A stretch of DNA of 20,681 nt from CBIFWW01 sp966186435 (GTDB lineage Bacteria; Pseudomonadota; Gammaproteobacteria; Enterobacterales; Enterobacteriaceae). The stretch covers positions 1-20,681 of the forward strand of contig CBIFWW010000049.1 in assembly GCA_966186435.1 (NCBI GenBank). The letters run 5' to 3'. Positions 1 through 6,893 of this stretch are shown here, piece by piece (position 1 is the first letter of the stretch; every line of letters begins with the position of its first letter). Position numbers and translations under genes: made by a program. The notes under the pieces were generated by a model. The model was not told the origin of the DNA. It saw only the letters and a program-made list of their open reading frames with translations, and did not search any database.

Positions 1-987
1 GCGCTGTAGCTGATCCCGCAGATTTGGCGGGGTGCCTTTAATAGTCAGGGTATCCGTGGCCGGGTCCCAGAAAATACGCTCCCCCAACAACATGGCATCA
101 AAGTTAATGCTCAGGCCACCGCCGCTACCAGCGAATTTGGTCAGCTGACGCAGCGTGCTACGGTCTGCCGGGAAGCTCTCTTCCAGCTCATAGCCCTGCT
201 CAGCGGTAAACGCCTGGAAGCTTTTCTCTCCAAAACTTGGCAGCTCTTTAGACAGATCTTCCAGCGCGATATCTTCCCCGGCTTGTAGCTGTTCATTGCA
301 GTAGGTATACACCTGCTGGCGCATATTTTGGCGCTCGCCTTTTTCCAGCTGCGCATCCGCCGCATAGTCATCTACCGCCTGTAGCAACCCACGGTTTTGC
401 GCTTTGGTATCTAACCCTTCACTAGCCCCCAGAAAGTCCATAAAGAAGTCAGAGACTTTACGGCCGACGCGCCCTTTGAGGAAGGTCAGATAACGGGTTG
501 ATTCCGGGTTGGTTTCCCATTCGGTTAAATCAATGCGCGCCACGATATCGGCATGATTGATATCCAGGTAGTGGGTGGCGCTAATATCCAGCTCTTCATT
601 CACCCGCATGCTGCTCAGGTTGTTCAACACGGAAACTAGCAAGTATTCCACCGCCAGATAGCGGTAGTGGCAGAACAGCACCACGCCACCTTCAGCGAAG
701 GGGTATTTGGCCAGCTCATCCCGCAAACGGCCAGTGGCTGCGCGGCTGAAGCCAAGGAAATCTTCTTCCCCCTGGCGGCACAGACGTAACGCATCGGCCA
801 ATTCGCTTCCCGGGCTGAATACACCGTAGGCTTTGCTCTTGGCACTATATACCCGATGCAATTCAGCCATCATCTCATTGACGGTAGCGTTTGGCTGCAA
901 TAGGGTGTCCCGCAGGACCAATTCAAGCTCTTGCTCACCGCGTTTAACTAACTGGTGCAGGGCAATCTGGTCGATATCCAGACTCAT
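1..987 (-). CDS. yejK: Nucleoid-associated protein YejK (NdpA), C-terminus cut by window edge
   Basis: The protein begins MSLDIDQIALHQLVKR and follows E. coli YejK/NdpA closely along its whole length. It includes the middle segment with DINHADIVARIDLTEWETNP and the end segment with GSGGGLSINFDAMLLGERIFWDP. All 329 codons up to the window edge are open; the E. coli protein is about 335 aa, so only a few C-terminal residues and the stop are missing. The ATG at 987 is preceded by AGGAG at a good distance. NdpA-family proteins bind DNA as part of the nucleoid; the exact role is not well defined. It is divergent from yejL across about 130 bp, as in E. coli. It is chromosomal backbone, not phage. 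Confidence 0.95.
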   Translation of the reverse strand, partial: MSLDIDQIALHQLVKRGEQELELVLRDTLLQPNATVNEMMAELHRVYSAKSKAYGVFSPGSELADALRLCRQGEEDFLGFSRAATGRLRDELAKYPFAEGGVVLFCHYRYLAVEYLLVSVLNNLSSMRVNEELDISATHYLDINHADIVARIDLTEWETNPESTRYLTFLKGRVGRKVSDFFMDFLGASEGLDTKAQNRGLLQAVDDYAADAQLEKGERQNMRQQVYTYCNEQLQAGEDIALEDLSKELPSFGEKSFQAFTAEQGYELEESFPADRSTLRQLTKFAGSGGGLSINFDAMLLGERIFWDPATDTLTIKGTPPNLRDQLQR

Positions 988-1121
988 GATAAACTCTCCT
1001 TTTAGGCTGGCCGGTATTCAACCACCACCCGCACTTGGGTGCAACCCTGAAAAAAAGCAGAAAAAAAGGCGTTGCTACGGTAAGATATTGCCCTTTCACC
1101 ATACAGATAGAATATTGATTT

Positions 1122-1349
1122 ATGCCACAAACATCCCGTTATAGCGACGAACGCGTAGAAGCCCTGTTAACCGAGCTGGCAAGCGTGCTGGAAAAACATA
1201 AAGCACCCACCGATCTTTCCCTAATGGTTCTCGGGAATATGGTGACTAACCTGCTAAATAACAGCGTTTCACCGGCACAACGCCAGACTCTGGCTCGTTC
1301 TTTTGCGCAGGCGCTACAGTCTTCCGTTAAAGACGACCTGGCTCATTAA
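1122..1349 (+). CDS. yejL: UPF0352 protein YejL
   Basis: A 75-aa protein, the usual size of YejL. The core KAPTDLSLMVLGNMVTNL is nearly identical to E. coli YejL and the end ALQSSVKDDLAH also matches. The function of the family is not established; it is a small helical protein of the cytoplasm. The start has no strong Shine-Dalgarno sequence, but the homology begins exactly at this MPQTSRYSDE. It is 18 bp upstream of yejM on the same strand, so the two are probably cotranscribed. The intergenic region to yejK (988–1121) holds A-rich tracts; I could not pick a convincing promoter there. Confidence 0.93.
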   Translation: MPQTSRYSDERVEALLTELASVLEKHKAPTDLSLMVLGNMVTNLLNNSVSPAQRQTLARSFAQALQSSVKDDLAH

Positions 1350-1367
1350 GGGATAGCACGAACACCT

Positions 1368-3131
1368 ATGGTGACTAACCGTCAGCGCTACCGTGAAAAA
1401 GTGTCCCAGATGATAGGCTGGGGCCACTGGTTTGCCCTGTTTAACATTCTGGTGGCGATGATTCTCGGTAGCCGATATTTGTTTATCGCCGATTGGCCAA
1501 CAACGCTCACTGGCCGGGTTTATTCTTGGTTTAGCGTCATCGGTCATTTTAGTTTCGTGGTGTTCGCCGCCTACCTGCTGATTCTGTTCCCCCTCACCTT
1601 CGTGGTGATGTCCCAGCGCCTGATGCGCTTACTGTCGGTGATATTAGCCACCGCCGGGCAAACGCTGTTAATTATCGACAGCGAAGTCTTTACCCGCTTC
1701 CACCTCCACCTGAACCCCATTGTCTGGGAGTTGGTGATTAACCCCGATCAAGGGGAGATGGCACGGGACTGGCAACTGATGTTTATCAGCGTCCCGATCC
1801 TGTTAATGTTCGAGATGCTCTTCGCCACCTGGAGCTGGCAAAAACAGCGTAGCCTGAGCCGCCGCAGCAAATATGCCAGGCCGCTGGTGGTGGTGTTTTT
1901 TGTCTCCTTCTTTACCAGCCACCTGATGTATATCTGGGCTGATGCTAACTTCTATCGCCCGATCACTATGCAACGGGCCAACCTGCCGCTGTCTTACCCC
2001 ATGACCGCCCGGCGGTTCCTGGAGAAACACGGCCTATTGAATGCGCAGGATTACGAGCGCCGCCTGGTGGAGCAAGGTAACCCGGAAGCCCTGTCGGTTC
2101 AGTACCCGCTTAGCGATTTGCGCTTCAGCGACCTCGGCGCTGGCTATAACGTTCTGCTGATCACCGTTGACGGTCTGAACTACTCCCGCTTCGAGAAGAC
2201 CATGCCGTCACTGGCGAAGTTTGCCGGCAGTAATCTTAACTTCACTCAGCATATGAGCGCCGGGAAAAACGCTGATAGCGGCATCTTTGGCCTGTTCTAC
2301 GGCATCTCCCCTGCCTATATGGACGGGGTGCTCTCTGCCCGTATTCCGGCGGCGCTAATCAGTGGCCTGAACCAACAAGGCTACCAGCTGGGCTTGTTCT
2401 CCTCTGCGGGCTTTAACAGTTCGTTCTATCGCCAGGCCCTGCTATCTGACTTCTCCCTGCCGCCTTCGAAAGCGCAGGATGACGCTGCTACCACCCGCCA
2501 GTGGGTTGACTGGTACAACCGTTATTCGTCCGAAGGCAACCGCTGGTTCTCCTGGATTTCCTATAATGGCACCACCCTGGATGAAAGCAGCAATCAGGCC
2601 GACTTTCCCCGCCGCTATACCCAAGCTGCCGGTAAAGTGGATGCGCAGATTCAGCAGGTGATTAGTACCCTGTCTGCCGCTGGTAATCTAGATAACACCG
2701 TGGTGATTGTCACCGCCGGCAACGGGGTGCCATTGGGCAAACAGAGCAACAGCTTTAGCTGGGACCGTTCACGCATTCAGGTGCCATTGGTGGTTCACTG
2801 GCCTGGCACCCCTGCTCAGCGCATCACCAAACTCACCGACCATCAGGATATCATGACCACCCTGATGCAGCGGTTGCTGCACACCAGCACCCCGGCCAGC
2901 GCCTGGAGCCAGGGGGAAGACCTGTTCGCCTCGGTGCGTCATAATGAATGGGCAGTTTCTGCGGATAACAACACTCTGGCTATCACCACGCCAACAATGA
3001 CCATCATCCTGGATAATAATGGCAATTACCGGATGTATGACTTAAACGGCGACCAGATCAAAAACACCCGTCCGCAGCTCAGTTTATTGCTACAAGTGCT
3101 GACGGATGAGAAGCGCTTCATCGCAAATTAA
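1368..3131 (+). CDS. yejM: Inner-membrane PbgA/LapC (YejM), regulator of lipopolysaccharide synthesis
   Basis: A 587-aa protein (E. coli 586 aa) beginning MVTNRQRYREKVSQM and ending LLLQVLTDEKRFIAN, both as in E. coli YejM. About the first 190 residues hold five hydrophobic membrane segments, followed by a linker with the conserved YIWADANFYRPITMQRANLP. The remainder is a periplasmic alkaline phosphatase/sulfatase-like domain starting near NVLLITVDGLNYSRF. In E. coli and Salmonella this essential protein senses lipopolysaccharide in the inner membrane and restrains LpxC proteolysis through LapB/FtsH; the sulfatase-like domain is not known to need catalysis. The ATG at 1368 has no obvious ribosome site, so coupling to yejL is likely. 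The stop lies inside a perfect 16-bp palindrome (AATTAATCGATTAATT, 3126–3141) of no known role. Confidence 0.95.
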   Translation: MVTNRQRYREKVSQMIGWGHWFALFNILVAMILGSRYLFIADWPTTLTGRVYSWFSVIGHFSFVVFAAYLLILFPLTFVVMSQRLMRLLSVILATAGQTLLIIDSEVFTRFHLHLNPIVWELVINPDQGEMARDWQLMFISVPILLMFEMLFATWSWQKQRSLSRRSKYARPLVVVFFVSFFTSHLMYIWADANFYRPITMQRANLPLSYPMTARRFLEKHGLLNAQDYERRLVEQGNPEALSVQYPLSDLRFSDLGAGYNVLLITVDGLNYSRFEKTMPSLAKFAGSNLNFTQHMSAGKNADSGIFGLFYGISPAYMDGVLSARIPAALISGLNQQGYQLGLFSSAGFNSSFYRQALLSDFSLPPSKAQDDAATTRQWVDWYNRYSSEGNRWFSWISYNGTTLDESSNQADFPRRYTQAAGKVDAQIQQVISTLSAAGNLDNTVVIVTAGNGVPLGKQSNSFSWDRSRIQVPLVVHWPGTPAQRITKLTDHQDIMTTLMQRLLHTSTPASAWSQGEDLFASVRHNEWAVSADNNTLAITTPTMTIILDNNGNYRMYDLNGDQIKNTRPQLSLLLQVLTDEKRFIAN

Positions 3132-3166
3132 TCGATTAATTCGAGAGCAATCAGCAGGATGCGGGG

Positions 3167-3194
3167 TTGCATTCGATCGGGAAATCAGTAGTAT
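3167..3194 (+). promoter_or_regulatory. Putative sigma70 promoter of the tRNA-Pro gene
   Basis: TTGCAT at 3167–3172 and TAGTAT at 3189–3194 are separated by 16 bp. The tRNA begins 13 bp after the -10 element, which allows a very short 5' leader. Judged by eye only; a promoter farther upstream inside yejM is not excluded. Confidence 0.4.
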
Positions 3195-3207
3195 TAGTAT
3201 TACGTGT

Positions 3208-3284
3208 CGGCACGTAGCGCAGCCTGGTAGCGCACTGTCATGGGGTGTCAGGGGTCGGAGGTTCAAATCCTCTCGTGCCGACCA
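3208..3284 (+). tRNA. proL: tRNA-Pro with anticodon GGG (proL-type), prophage integration site
   Basis: The 77-nt sequence starts CGGCACG and ends CGTGCCG plus the discriminator and encoded CCA. The seven-base acceptor stem pairs completely, the T-arm GGAGG TTCAAAT CCTCT is present, and the anticodon loop reads ATGGGGT with anticodon GGG. It differs from E. coli proL by only a few positions and sits in the same place, downstream of yejM. It reads CCC and CCU codons. Phage genes begin right after it, so its 3' half is the likely attB/attL core; the second att copy is outside the window. Confidence 0.95.
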
Positions 3285-3296
3285 AAAAAACATTTA

Positions 3297-3323
3297 AAAC
3301 CAACCACTAAGGTTGGTTTTTTT
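3297..3323 (+). terminator. Rho-independent terminator after tRNA-Pro
   Basis: AAACCAACC (3297–3305) pairs with GGTTGGTTT (3311–3319) around a five-base loop and continues into a T-run ending at 3323. The 13 bases between CCA and the stem fit a short trailer on the tRNA precursor. The hairpin may be host or phage DNA, depending on where the att core ends. Confidence 0.85.
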
Positions 3324-3340
3324 ATACCTGTCATTTTCCG

Positions 3341-3372
3341 ATGGTGAAATCATGGTGAAATGATGGTGAAAT
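3341..3372. repeat. Three direct copies of ATGGTGAAAT at 11-bp period
   Basis: Perfect copies start at 3341, 3352 and 3363, separated by single bases C and G. The period is about one helical turn, so a protein bound to each would sit on the same DNA face. Placed 57 bp past the tRNA CCA and 53 bp before the first prophage gene, they resemble arm-type sites for a tyrosine integrase or its directionality factor. They could instead be operator sites for the SRAP gene. The role is inferred. Confidence 0.6.
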
Positions 3373-3425
3373 CTCATCAATTCTGCCCCCATTTCCTATA
3401 CTTCCAATCTAAACCGGAGGTAATC

Positions 3426-4100
3426 ATGTGTGGACGATTTGCCCAATACGAAACTCGAGAACATTATCTGGATGCGCTAGGTGTCCCGGATGATCAGCTC
3501 AACATCCCATACGACCCCGAGCCATTAGAGCGTTACAACGTTGCGCCAGGCACCAAAGTCTTGCTTCTCAGTGAGCGTGGCGACGAGCTTCACCTTGACC
3601 CTGTTCATTGGGGCTATGCGCCTGGGTGGTGGGACAACCCCCCCCTCATCAATGCAAGGGTCGAAACCGCTGCAAGTAGCCGGATGTTCAAACCACTGTG
3701 GCAGCATGGCAGAGCAATCTGTTTCGCAGATGGTTGGTTTGAGTGGAAGAAAGACGGTAACAAAAAGCAGCCCTATTTCATTCATCGAAAAGATGGCCAG
3801 CCTATTTTTATGGCGGCAATTGGCAGTACGCCGTTCGAACGTGGAGACAGCGCAGAGGGATTTTTGATTGTGACTGCTGTTGCTGACCAGGGTCTTGTAG
3901 ACATCCATGACCGCCGTCCATTGGTGTTAACGCCGGAAGCGGCTGTGGCATGGATGAGTCAGAGTATTGGAGGTAAAGAGGCTGAGGAGATTATTGCAGG
4001 TGGTACAGTACCAGCTAAACAGTTTAGCTGGCACCCAGTTAGTTCAGCCGTTGGCAACATCAAAAATCATGGGCCAGAGCTAATCGAACACATCAAATAA
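3426..4100 (+). CDS. SRAP (HMCES/YedK) family abasic-site DNA-protein crosslink protein
   Basis: A 224-aa protein, the usual size for bacterial YedK. It starts MCGRFAQY, and Cys2 becomes the N-terminal nucleophile that forms a thiazolidine crosslink with abasic sites in single-stranded DNA. Other family residues are in place: N38 in YNVAPG, N77 in LINARVET, E106 in GWFEWK and H161 in IHDRRPLVL. The ATG at 3426 is chosen over the upstream ATG at 3360 because Cys2 must follow the initiator and because CCGGAGG lies just upstream. It is the first gene inside the prophage. The host would normally have its own yedK, so this copy is probably phage cargo that protects its DNA. Its last 8 bp overlap the convergent UmuD'-like gene. 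I see no LexA box in front of it. Confidence 0.92.
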   Translation: MCGRFAQYETREHYLDALGVPDDQLNIPYDPEPLERYNVAPGTKVLLLSERGDELHLDPVHWGYAPGWWDNPPLINARVETAASSRMFKPLWQHGRAICFADGWFEWKKDGNKKQPYFIHRKDGQPIFMAAIGSTPFERGDSAEGFLIVTAVADQGLVDIHDRRPLVLTPEAAVAWMSQSIGGKEAEEIIAGGTVPAKQFSWHPVSSAVGNIKNHGPELIEHIK

Positions 4101-4411
4101 CACTGACGGGATCGCCGACATCAAGAATGGTATGAGTAATTACGCCCATCGCTATTGCATCATCACAACGCTCCCCAACTATTTCTACACCGTCGTCTAT
4201 CCTGTAACCACGGCGGGTAAATGTTGCTAACACGGTTTCGCCATCCAATGAAATTACTAACTGGTCATTAGGCCGGGGCATCCGTGAAGTATCAAGAACA
4301 TGAAAACCATTTTTGCAGTTCATAAATCTTAGAGTTCATAGTGATGTGACAGACATCGTTGAGGTCTATGCTGCGCTCAACATAGTCTGTAGCTGGCGAT
4401 GGAAATCCCAT
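4093..4411 (-). pseudogene. UmuD'-like protein, split by a one-nucleotide frameshift
   Basis: The first frame (4411 down to 4292, 39 codons plus stop) begins MGFPSPATDYVERSIDLND. This matches UmuD from Gly25, the residue exposed by its self-cleavage (GFPSPAADYVEQRIDLN). The frame then stops. The next frame, open to 4093, continues the fold: NGFHVLDTSRMPRPNDQLV, LDGE, and a GVITHTI end like UmuD GVVTHVI. Removing one base from the T5 run at 4310–4314 (A5 on the coding strand) fuses them into a 105-aa protein. Even repaired it lacks the catalytic Ser of the GDSM motif and the Lys after DGEFTV, so it would be a UmuD'-like binding protein rather than a peptidase. Its ATG overlaps the TAA of the upstream 79-aa gene (TAATG), so translation was coupled. 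A sequencing error or programmed shift is possible. Confidence 0.65.
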
Positions 4412-4650
4412 TAGAGGCCTCCGTTCGGGTTGAAGAGGAAAAACAGCCTGTTTTCGCTCTCATCAGGCGTGATGTCTTTGAACGTAGTGACATATGTTTC
4501 AATCCAACGATTGGCCTCGCGTAACGAGTAGTCCCAGTTAACCCGAGCAAGTTGTTCAACGAACCGCTGGGTAGTTACCACCCGGCGGCCGCTGGGTTCA
4601 ATAATGATTGCAGCGCGAAACGCTGACTCGATTTCATAAAGACGTGCCAT
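4411..4650 (-). CDS. Unrecognised 79-aa prophage protein of the LexA-box operon
   Basis: The protein begins MARLYEIESAFRAAII and ends FFLFNPNGGL. I do not recognise a named domain; the centre looks mixed alpha/beta with a helical TTQRFVEQLARVNWDYSLRE segment. The start at 4650 is chosen because GGAGGGTGT lies just before it; a longer open frame would run into the insertion sequence. It is the first gene of a two-gene unit with the UmuD'-like gene. Its original promoter and LexA box lay just upstream but are now separated by the 2.2-kb insertion, so only readthrough from the element or a new promoter could express it. SOS control before the insertion is inferred from the rebuilt operator. Confidence 0.7.
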   Translation of the reverse strand: MARLYEIESAFRAAIIIEPSGRRVVTTQRFVEQLARVNWDYSLREANRWIETYVTTFKDITPDESENRLFFLFNPNGGL

Positions 4651-4666
4651 ACACCCTCCACAAACA

Positions 4667-4678
4667 CTGTTTATAAAT
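4667..4678. promoter_or_regulatory. Left part of a LexA box interrupted by the ISL3 element
   Basis: CTGTTTATAAAT ends at the element's left boundary. Joined to the DNA beyond the right boundary (after one target copy) it gives CTGTTTATAAATACAG, which fits CTG-N10-CAG with an AT-rich centre. Here the distal half is replaced by GGGT of the inverted repeat, so the operator is no longer complete. Confidence 0.75.
4671..4678. repeat. Target site duplication TTATAAAT, left copy
   Basis: TTATAAAT abuts the left inverted repeat and is repeated exactly at 6894–6901 beside the right one. Eight AT-rich bases is the known duplication length of the ISL3 family. An intact pair implies one recent insertion with no later rearrangement. 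Confidence 0.93.
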
Positions 4679-4700
4679 GGGTCTTCCCCTGATATGGTGG
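4679..4700. repeat. Left terminal inverted repeat of the ISL3 element
   Basis: GGGTCTTCCCC (4679–4689), then TGAT, then ATGGTGG (4694–4700). The complement of the right end reads the same except for GATC in place of TGAT. Confidence 0.92.
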
Positions 4701-4726
4701 CTGTGTATAGTAATAGGCTTTCCCCT

Positions 4727-4732
4727 AAGGAG
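4727..4732 (+). promoter_or_regulatory. Ribosome binding site of the ADP-ribosyltransferase-like gene
   Basis: AAGGAG lies 8 bases before the ATG at 4741 and fixes that start. A possible -10 TATAGT is at 4706–4711, but no convincing -35 accompanies it. The site lies inside the element, so the passenger carries its own translation signal. Confidence 0.7.
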
Positions 4733-4740
4733 CCTTTTAC

Positions 4741-5622
4741 ATGAATAGAATTCAAAATCAACCTGTGGTGGCCACGTCATTAATTGGCAAAACAAATGAA
4801 GCTGATAGGCCCCCCTCCACTTCGTTTTTGCGTCATCTAGCTGGCTGCTTCAATAGCTCCGAATCTCTTTCCGTTTACCGTGAAAAAACCTCTACCCTTT
4901 GTAATGAATTACGCAGGCTCTATTTAGCTCAGGATAACCAGGACTTGTCGTCTGGATGTAGACAAACTGCAAAAGAAAGAGCAGATAATATTGAAATTCT
5001 TGCCACCTTGAACTCAGAGAAAAATCGAAAAGATTTTGAGATACTGGCAGAATATATCGAAGGTGGAAGTGGTTTATACAAAACTATAAATGAACACTTA
5101 AGGAGTATTTCCCCCTCGGAAGAAGGGAAAAGGCTGTCAGATGAATTGAAGGAAGTATTTAGTAAGCTAAATTATTACAATGCTCCCGCTTACCGATCAG
5201 TGGTCGTGCCTGCTGGTACATATGGTGGAAAAATTAAAATAAATGATGTTGTTATGGATGAAGGGTTTATGTCAGCATCAGCTTTACCAAAGAATTCAAT
5301 AGATTGGTTGGAAACATGGACCTGTCAGGATCATAGATATGGTATGGAAAAGCTCATTCTCGTTTTCGATGAAACTGCATCAAAAAAAATGGCGGCAGGG
5401 GGAATGCTACCAGATCATATATTAATCGCACCAGATACTCCTTTCAAAGTAAAAGAGATACATATAACTGATGGAAGACCCGAGCGAGATATAATCACCT
5501 TGGTCAGGCTTAAAAGTTCTGAACATCCTTTCAGACACGATATAAAAGATATTTTCTCTGGCGATGTTAAGCTTACTGCCACCGAGGGTTCTGTATTTCA
5601 AAGACTTAATCCAAATAATTAA
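4741..5622 (+). CDS. ADP-ribosyltransferase-like protein (toxin/effector candidate), IS passenger
   Basis: A 293-aa protein. Residues 1–45 are polar and Ser/Thr-rich, of the kind seen at the start of secreted effectors, with no classical signal peptide. Residues 45–145 look helical. Residues 150–245 resemble the arginine-type ADP-ribosyltransferase core: YRSVVV with Arg152, then GFMSAS (Ser178, Ser180) matching the F-x-S-T-S motif, then ILIAPDTPFKV matching the strand usually written VLLPxGTxFxV. The Glu-x-Glu normally just before that strand is absent; the sequence there is MLPDH (222–226). The protein may therefore be inactive, use other residues, or have diverged. If active it would move ADP-ribose from NAD+ to a target protein. 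It is AT-rich, sits inside the ISL3 element and is probably cotranscribed with the transposase. I assign the fold from motifs only. Confidence 0.6.
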   Translation: MNRIQNQPVVATSLIGKTNEADRPPSTSFLRHLAGCFNSSESLSVYREKTSTLCNELRRLYLAQDNQDLSSGCRQTAKERADNIEILATLNSEKNRKDFEILAEYIEGGSGLYKTINEHLRSISPSEEGKRLSDELKEVFSKLNYYNAPAYRSVVVPAGTYGGKIKINDVVMDEGFMSASALPKNSIDWLETWTCQDHRYGMEKLILVFDETASKKMAAGGMLPDHILIAPDTPFKVKEIHITDGRPERDIITLVRLKSSEHPFRHDIKDIFSGDVKLTATEGSVFQRLNPNN

Positions 5623-5645
5623 CATTCAAGAATTTTTTAAATTAA

Positions 5646-6866
5646 ATGAATGAAAAAGAACTTTACTCTCGCCTACTTAACTTGTCAGAACTGTGGGCTG
5701 TTACATCCCTTACCCTCGATGAAAATGCAGGGTCTGTTACTGTCATTGTCGGAATCGCTGAAAACACGCCATTATCTTGCCCGGCCTGCGGTAAATCCTG
5801 CCCTATTCACGATCACCGGCATCGCAAATGGCGTCACCTTGATACCTGCCAGTTCACCACGCTGGTTGAGGCCGATGTTCCCCGTATCATGTGCCCCGAA
5901 CATGGATGCCTGACGCTTCCGGTTCCCTGGGCTGGCACCGGCAGTCGCTATACTCTGCTGTTCGAAGCTTTTGTTATTTCATGGCTGAAAATAAGCACGG
6001 TGGACGCAGTACGCAGGCAGCTTAAGCTTAGCTGGAATGCCGTTGACAACATTATGCAACGGGCGGTGAAACGTGGGCTTACCCGCCGAAAAAGGCCTCA
6101 ATCAGCACGGCATATGTGCGTGGACGAAGTGGCGTTCAAAAAGGGGCATCAGTATGTTACCGTCATATCGGACACTCAGGGGCAGGCTCTTGCGCTGGTT
6201 GATGATCGCCGGATGGATAGCCTGGCGGGGTACCTGAAAAGCCTGAGTGATCCGCAACTGAATGCCATCAAAACACTGTCCATGGATATGTATCCTGCCT
6301 ATATCAGTGCGGCCCGGATACACCTGCCCAACGCAGTGGATAAAATCGCCTTCGACCACTTCCATGTTGCAAAAATGCTCTGCTCCATCGTCGATAAAAC
6401 CCGGCAGGGAGAGATGAAAGGTATCCCGTTACCGGCCAGAAAAGAGGCACACCGCTCCCGCTATCTGTGGCTGCATGGAAGCAAAAACCGTCATGGTCAG
6501 AGAGAAGAAAGGCTTGAGGCAGCTCAACAGGTCCTTCCGGAAACCAGTCAGTGCTGGGCAATGAAGGAACTGGCCCGTGAACTCTGGCACCGCCGCTACG
6601 ATGAGCACAGCAGACATCTGTGGCTGGAGTGGATGGCGAGGGCAAATGCAGTTGGTGTTCCGTTGCTGACCAGCGCGGTCAGGACGCTGCGCAAACGACT
6701 TTACGGTATCCTAAATGCGATGAAGCATCGTGTATCAAATGGCAATGCAGAGTCGCTGAACAGCAAAATACGACTACTCAGGATCAAGTCTCGGGGATAC
6801 CGGAACAGGGAACGCTTCAAAGTGGCCGTGATGTTCCACTACGGCAGGTTAAATATGGAGATATGA
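5646..6866 (+). CDS. ISL3-family transposase
   Basis: A 406-aa DDE transposase, usual for ISL3. The N-terminal zinc-binding segment has CPAC (45–48) and MCPEHGC (82–88). A helix-turn-helix region follows at about 105–145, including STVDAVRRQLKLSWNAVD. The catalytic triad is readable as D160 (CVDEVAFKKGHQYVTV), D214 (LSMDMYPAY) and E369 (NGNAESLNSKIR), with the basic GYRNRERF tail typical of the family. The frame is intact and ends 27 bp before the right end of the element, so it is probably active. Transcription from the old phage promoter at 6904–6931 would now run antisense into this gene. Confidence 0.95.
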   Translation: MNEKELYSRLLNLSELWAVTSLTLDENAGSVTVIVGIAENTPLSCPACGKSCPIHDHRHRKWRHLDTCQFTTLVEADVPRIMCPEHGCLTLPVPWAGTGSRYTLLFEAFVISWLKISTVDAVRRQLKLSWNAVDNIMQRAVKRGLTRRKRPQSARHMCVDEVAFKKGHQYVTVISDTQGQALALVDDRRMDSLAGYLKSLSDPQLNAIKTLSMDMYPAYISAARIHLPNAVDKIAFDHFHVAKMLCSIVDKTRQGEMKGIPLPARKEAHRSRYLWLHGSKNRHGQREERLEAAQQVLPETSQCWAMKELARELWHRRYDEHSRHLWLEWMARANAVGVPLLTSAVRTLRKRLYGILNAMKHRVSNGNAESLNSKIRLLRIKSRGYRNRERFKVAVMFHYGRLNMEI

Positions 6867-6871
6867 ATGTC

Positions 6872-6893
6872 CCACCATGATCGGGGAAGACCC
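6872..6893. repeat. Right terminal inverted repeat of the ISL3 element
   Basis: CCACCAT, four bases, then GGGGAAGACCC ending at 6893: the inverted counterpart of 4679–4700, 18/22 matching. It begins 5 bp past the transposase stop. Confidence 0.92.

Larger units (their letters stand above)
4679..6893 (+). mobile_element. ISL3-family insertion sequence carrying a passenger gene
   Basis: The 2,215-bp element is bounded by 22-bp imperfect inverted repeats and flanked by the 8-bp duplication TTATAAAT. Both ends read GGGTCTTCCCC, four mismatched bases, then ATGGTGG (18/22 identical). It holds an intact ISL3 transposase at its right and an ADP-ribosyltransferase-like gene at its left, on the same strand and 23 bp apart. 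ISL3 elements are known to carry passengers at times, often transporters or regulators; a toxin-like enzyme would be unusual. The passenger is visibly more AT-rich than the transposase, suggesting separate origins. Confidence 0.93.

Noticed and set aside
833..1144. Plus-strand frame over the yejK start
   Set aside because: It is antisense to yejK with no recognisable protein or ribosome site.
3126..3141. 16-bp palindrome at the yejM stop as a regulatory site
   Set aside because: It is AT-rich, contains the stop codon, has no T-run and is not a known operator form; chance cannot be excluded.
3208..3300. Exact att core limits
   Set aside because: The second attachment copy is outside the window, so the core cannot be defined.
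3330..3420. LexA box in front of the SRAP gene
   Set aside because: No CTG-N10-CAG match is present; CTGTCATTTTCC has no partner half.
3360..3425. Longer N-terminal start for the SRAP protein
   Set aside because: It would place 22 residues before the catalytic Cys, which must follow the initiator Met. The ATG at 3426 has a good ribosome site.
4651..4761. Extended N-terminus of the 79-aa gene
   Set aside because: The added codons come from the IS end and overlap the start of the passenger gene; GGAGG marks the start at 4650.
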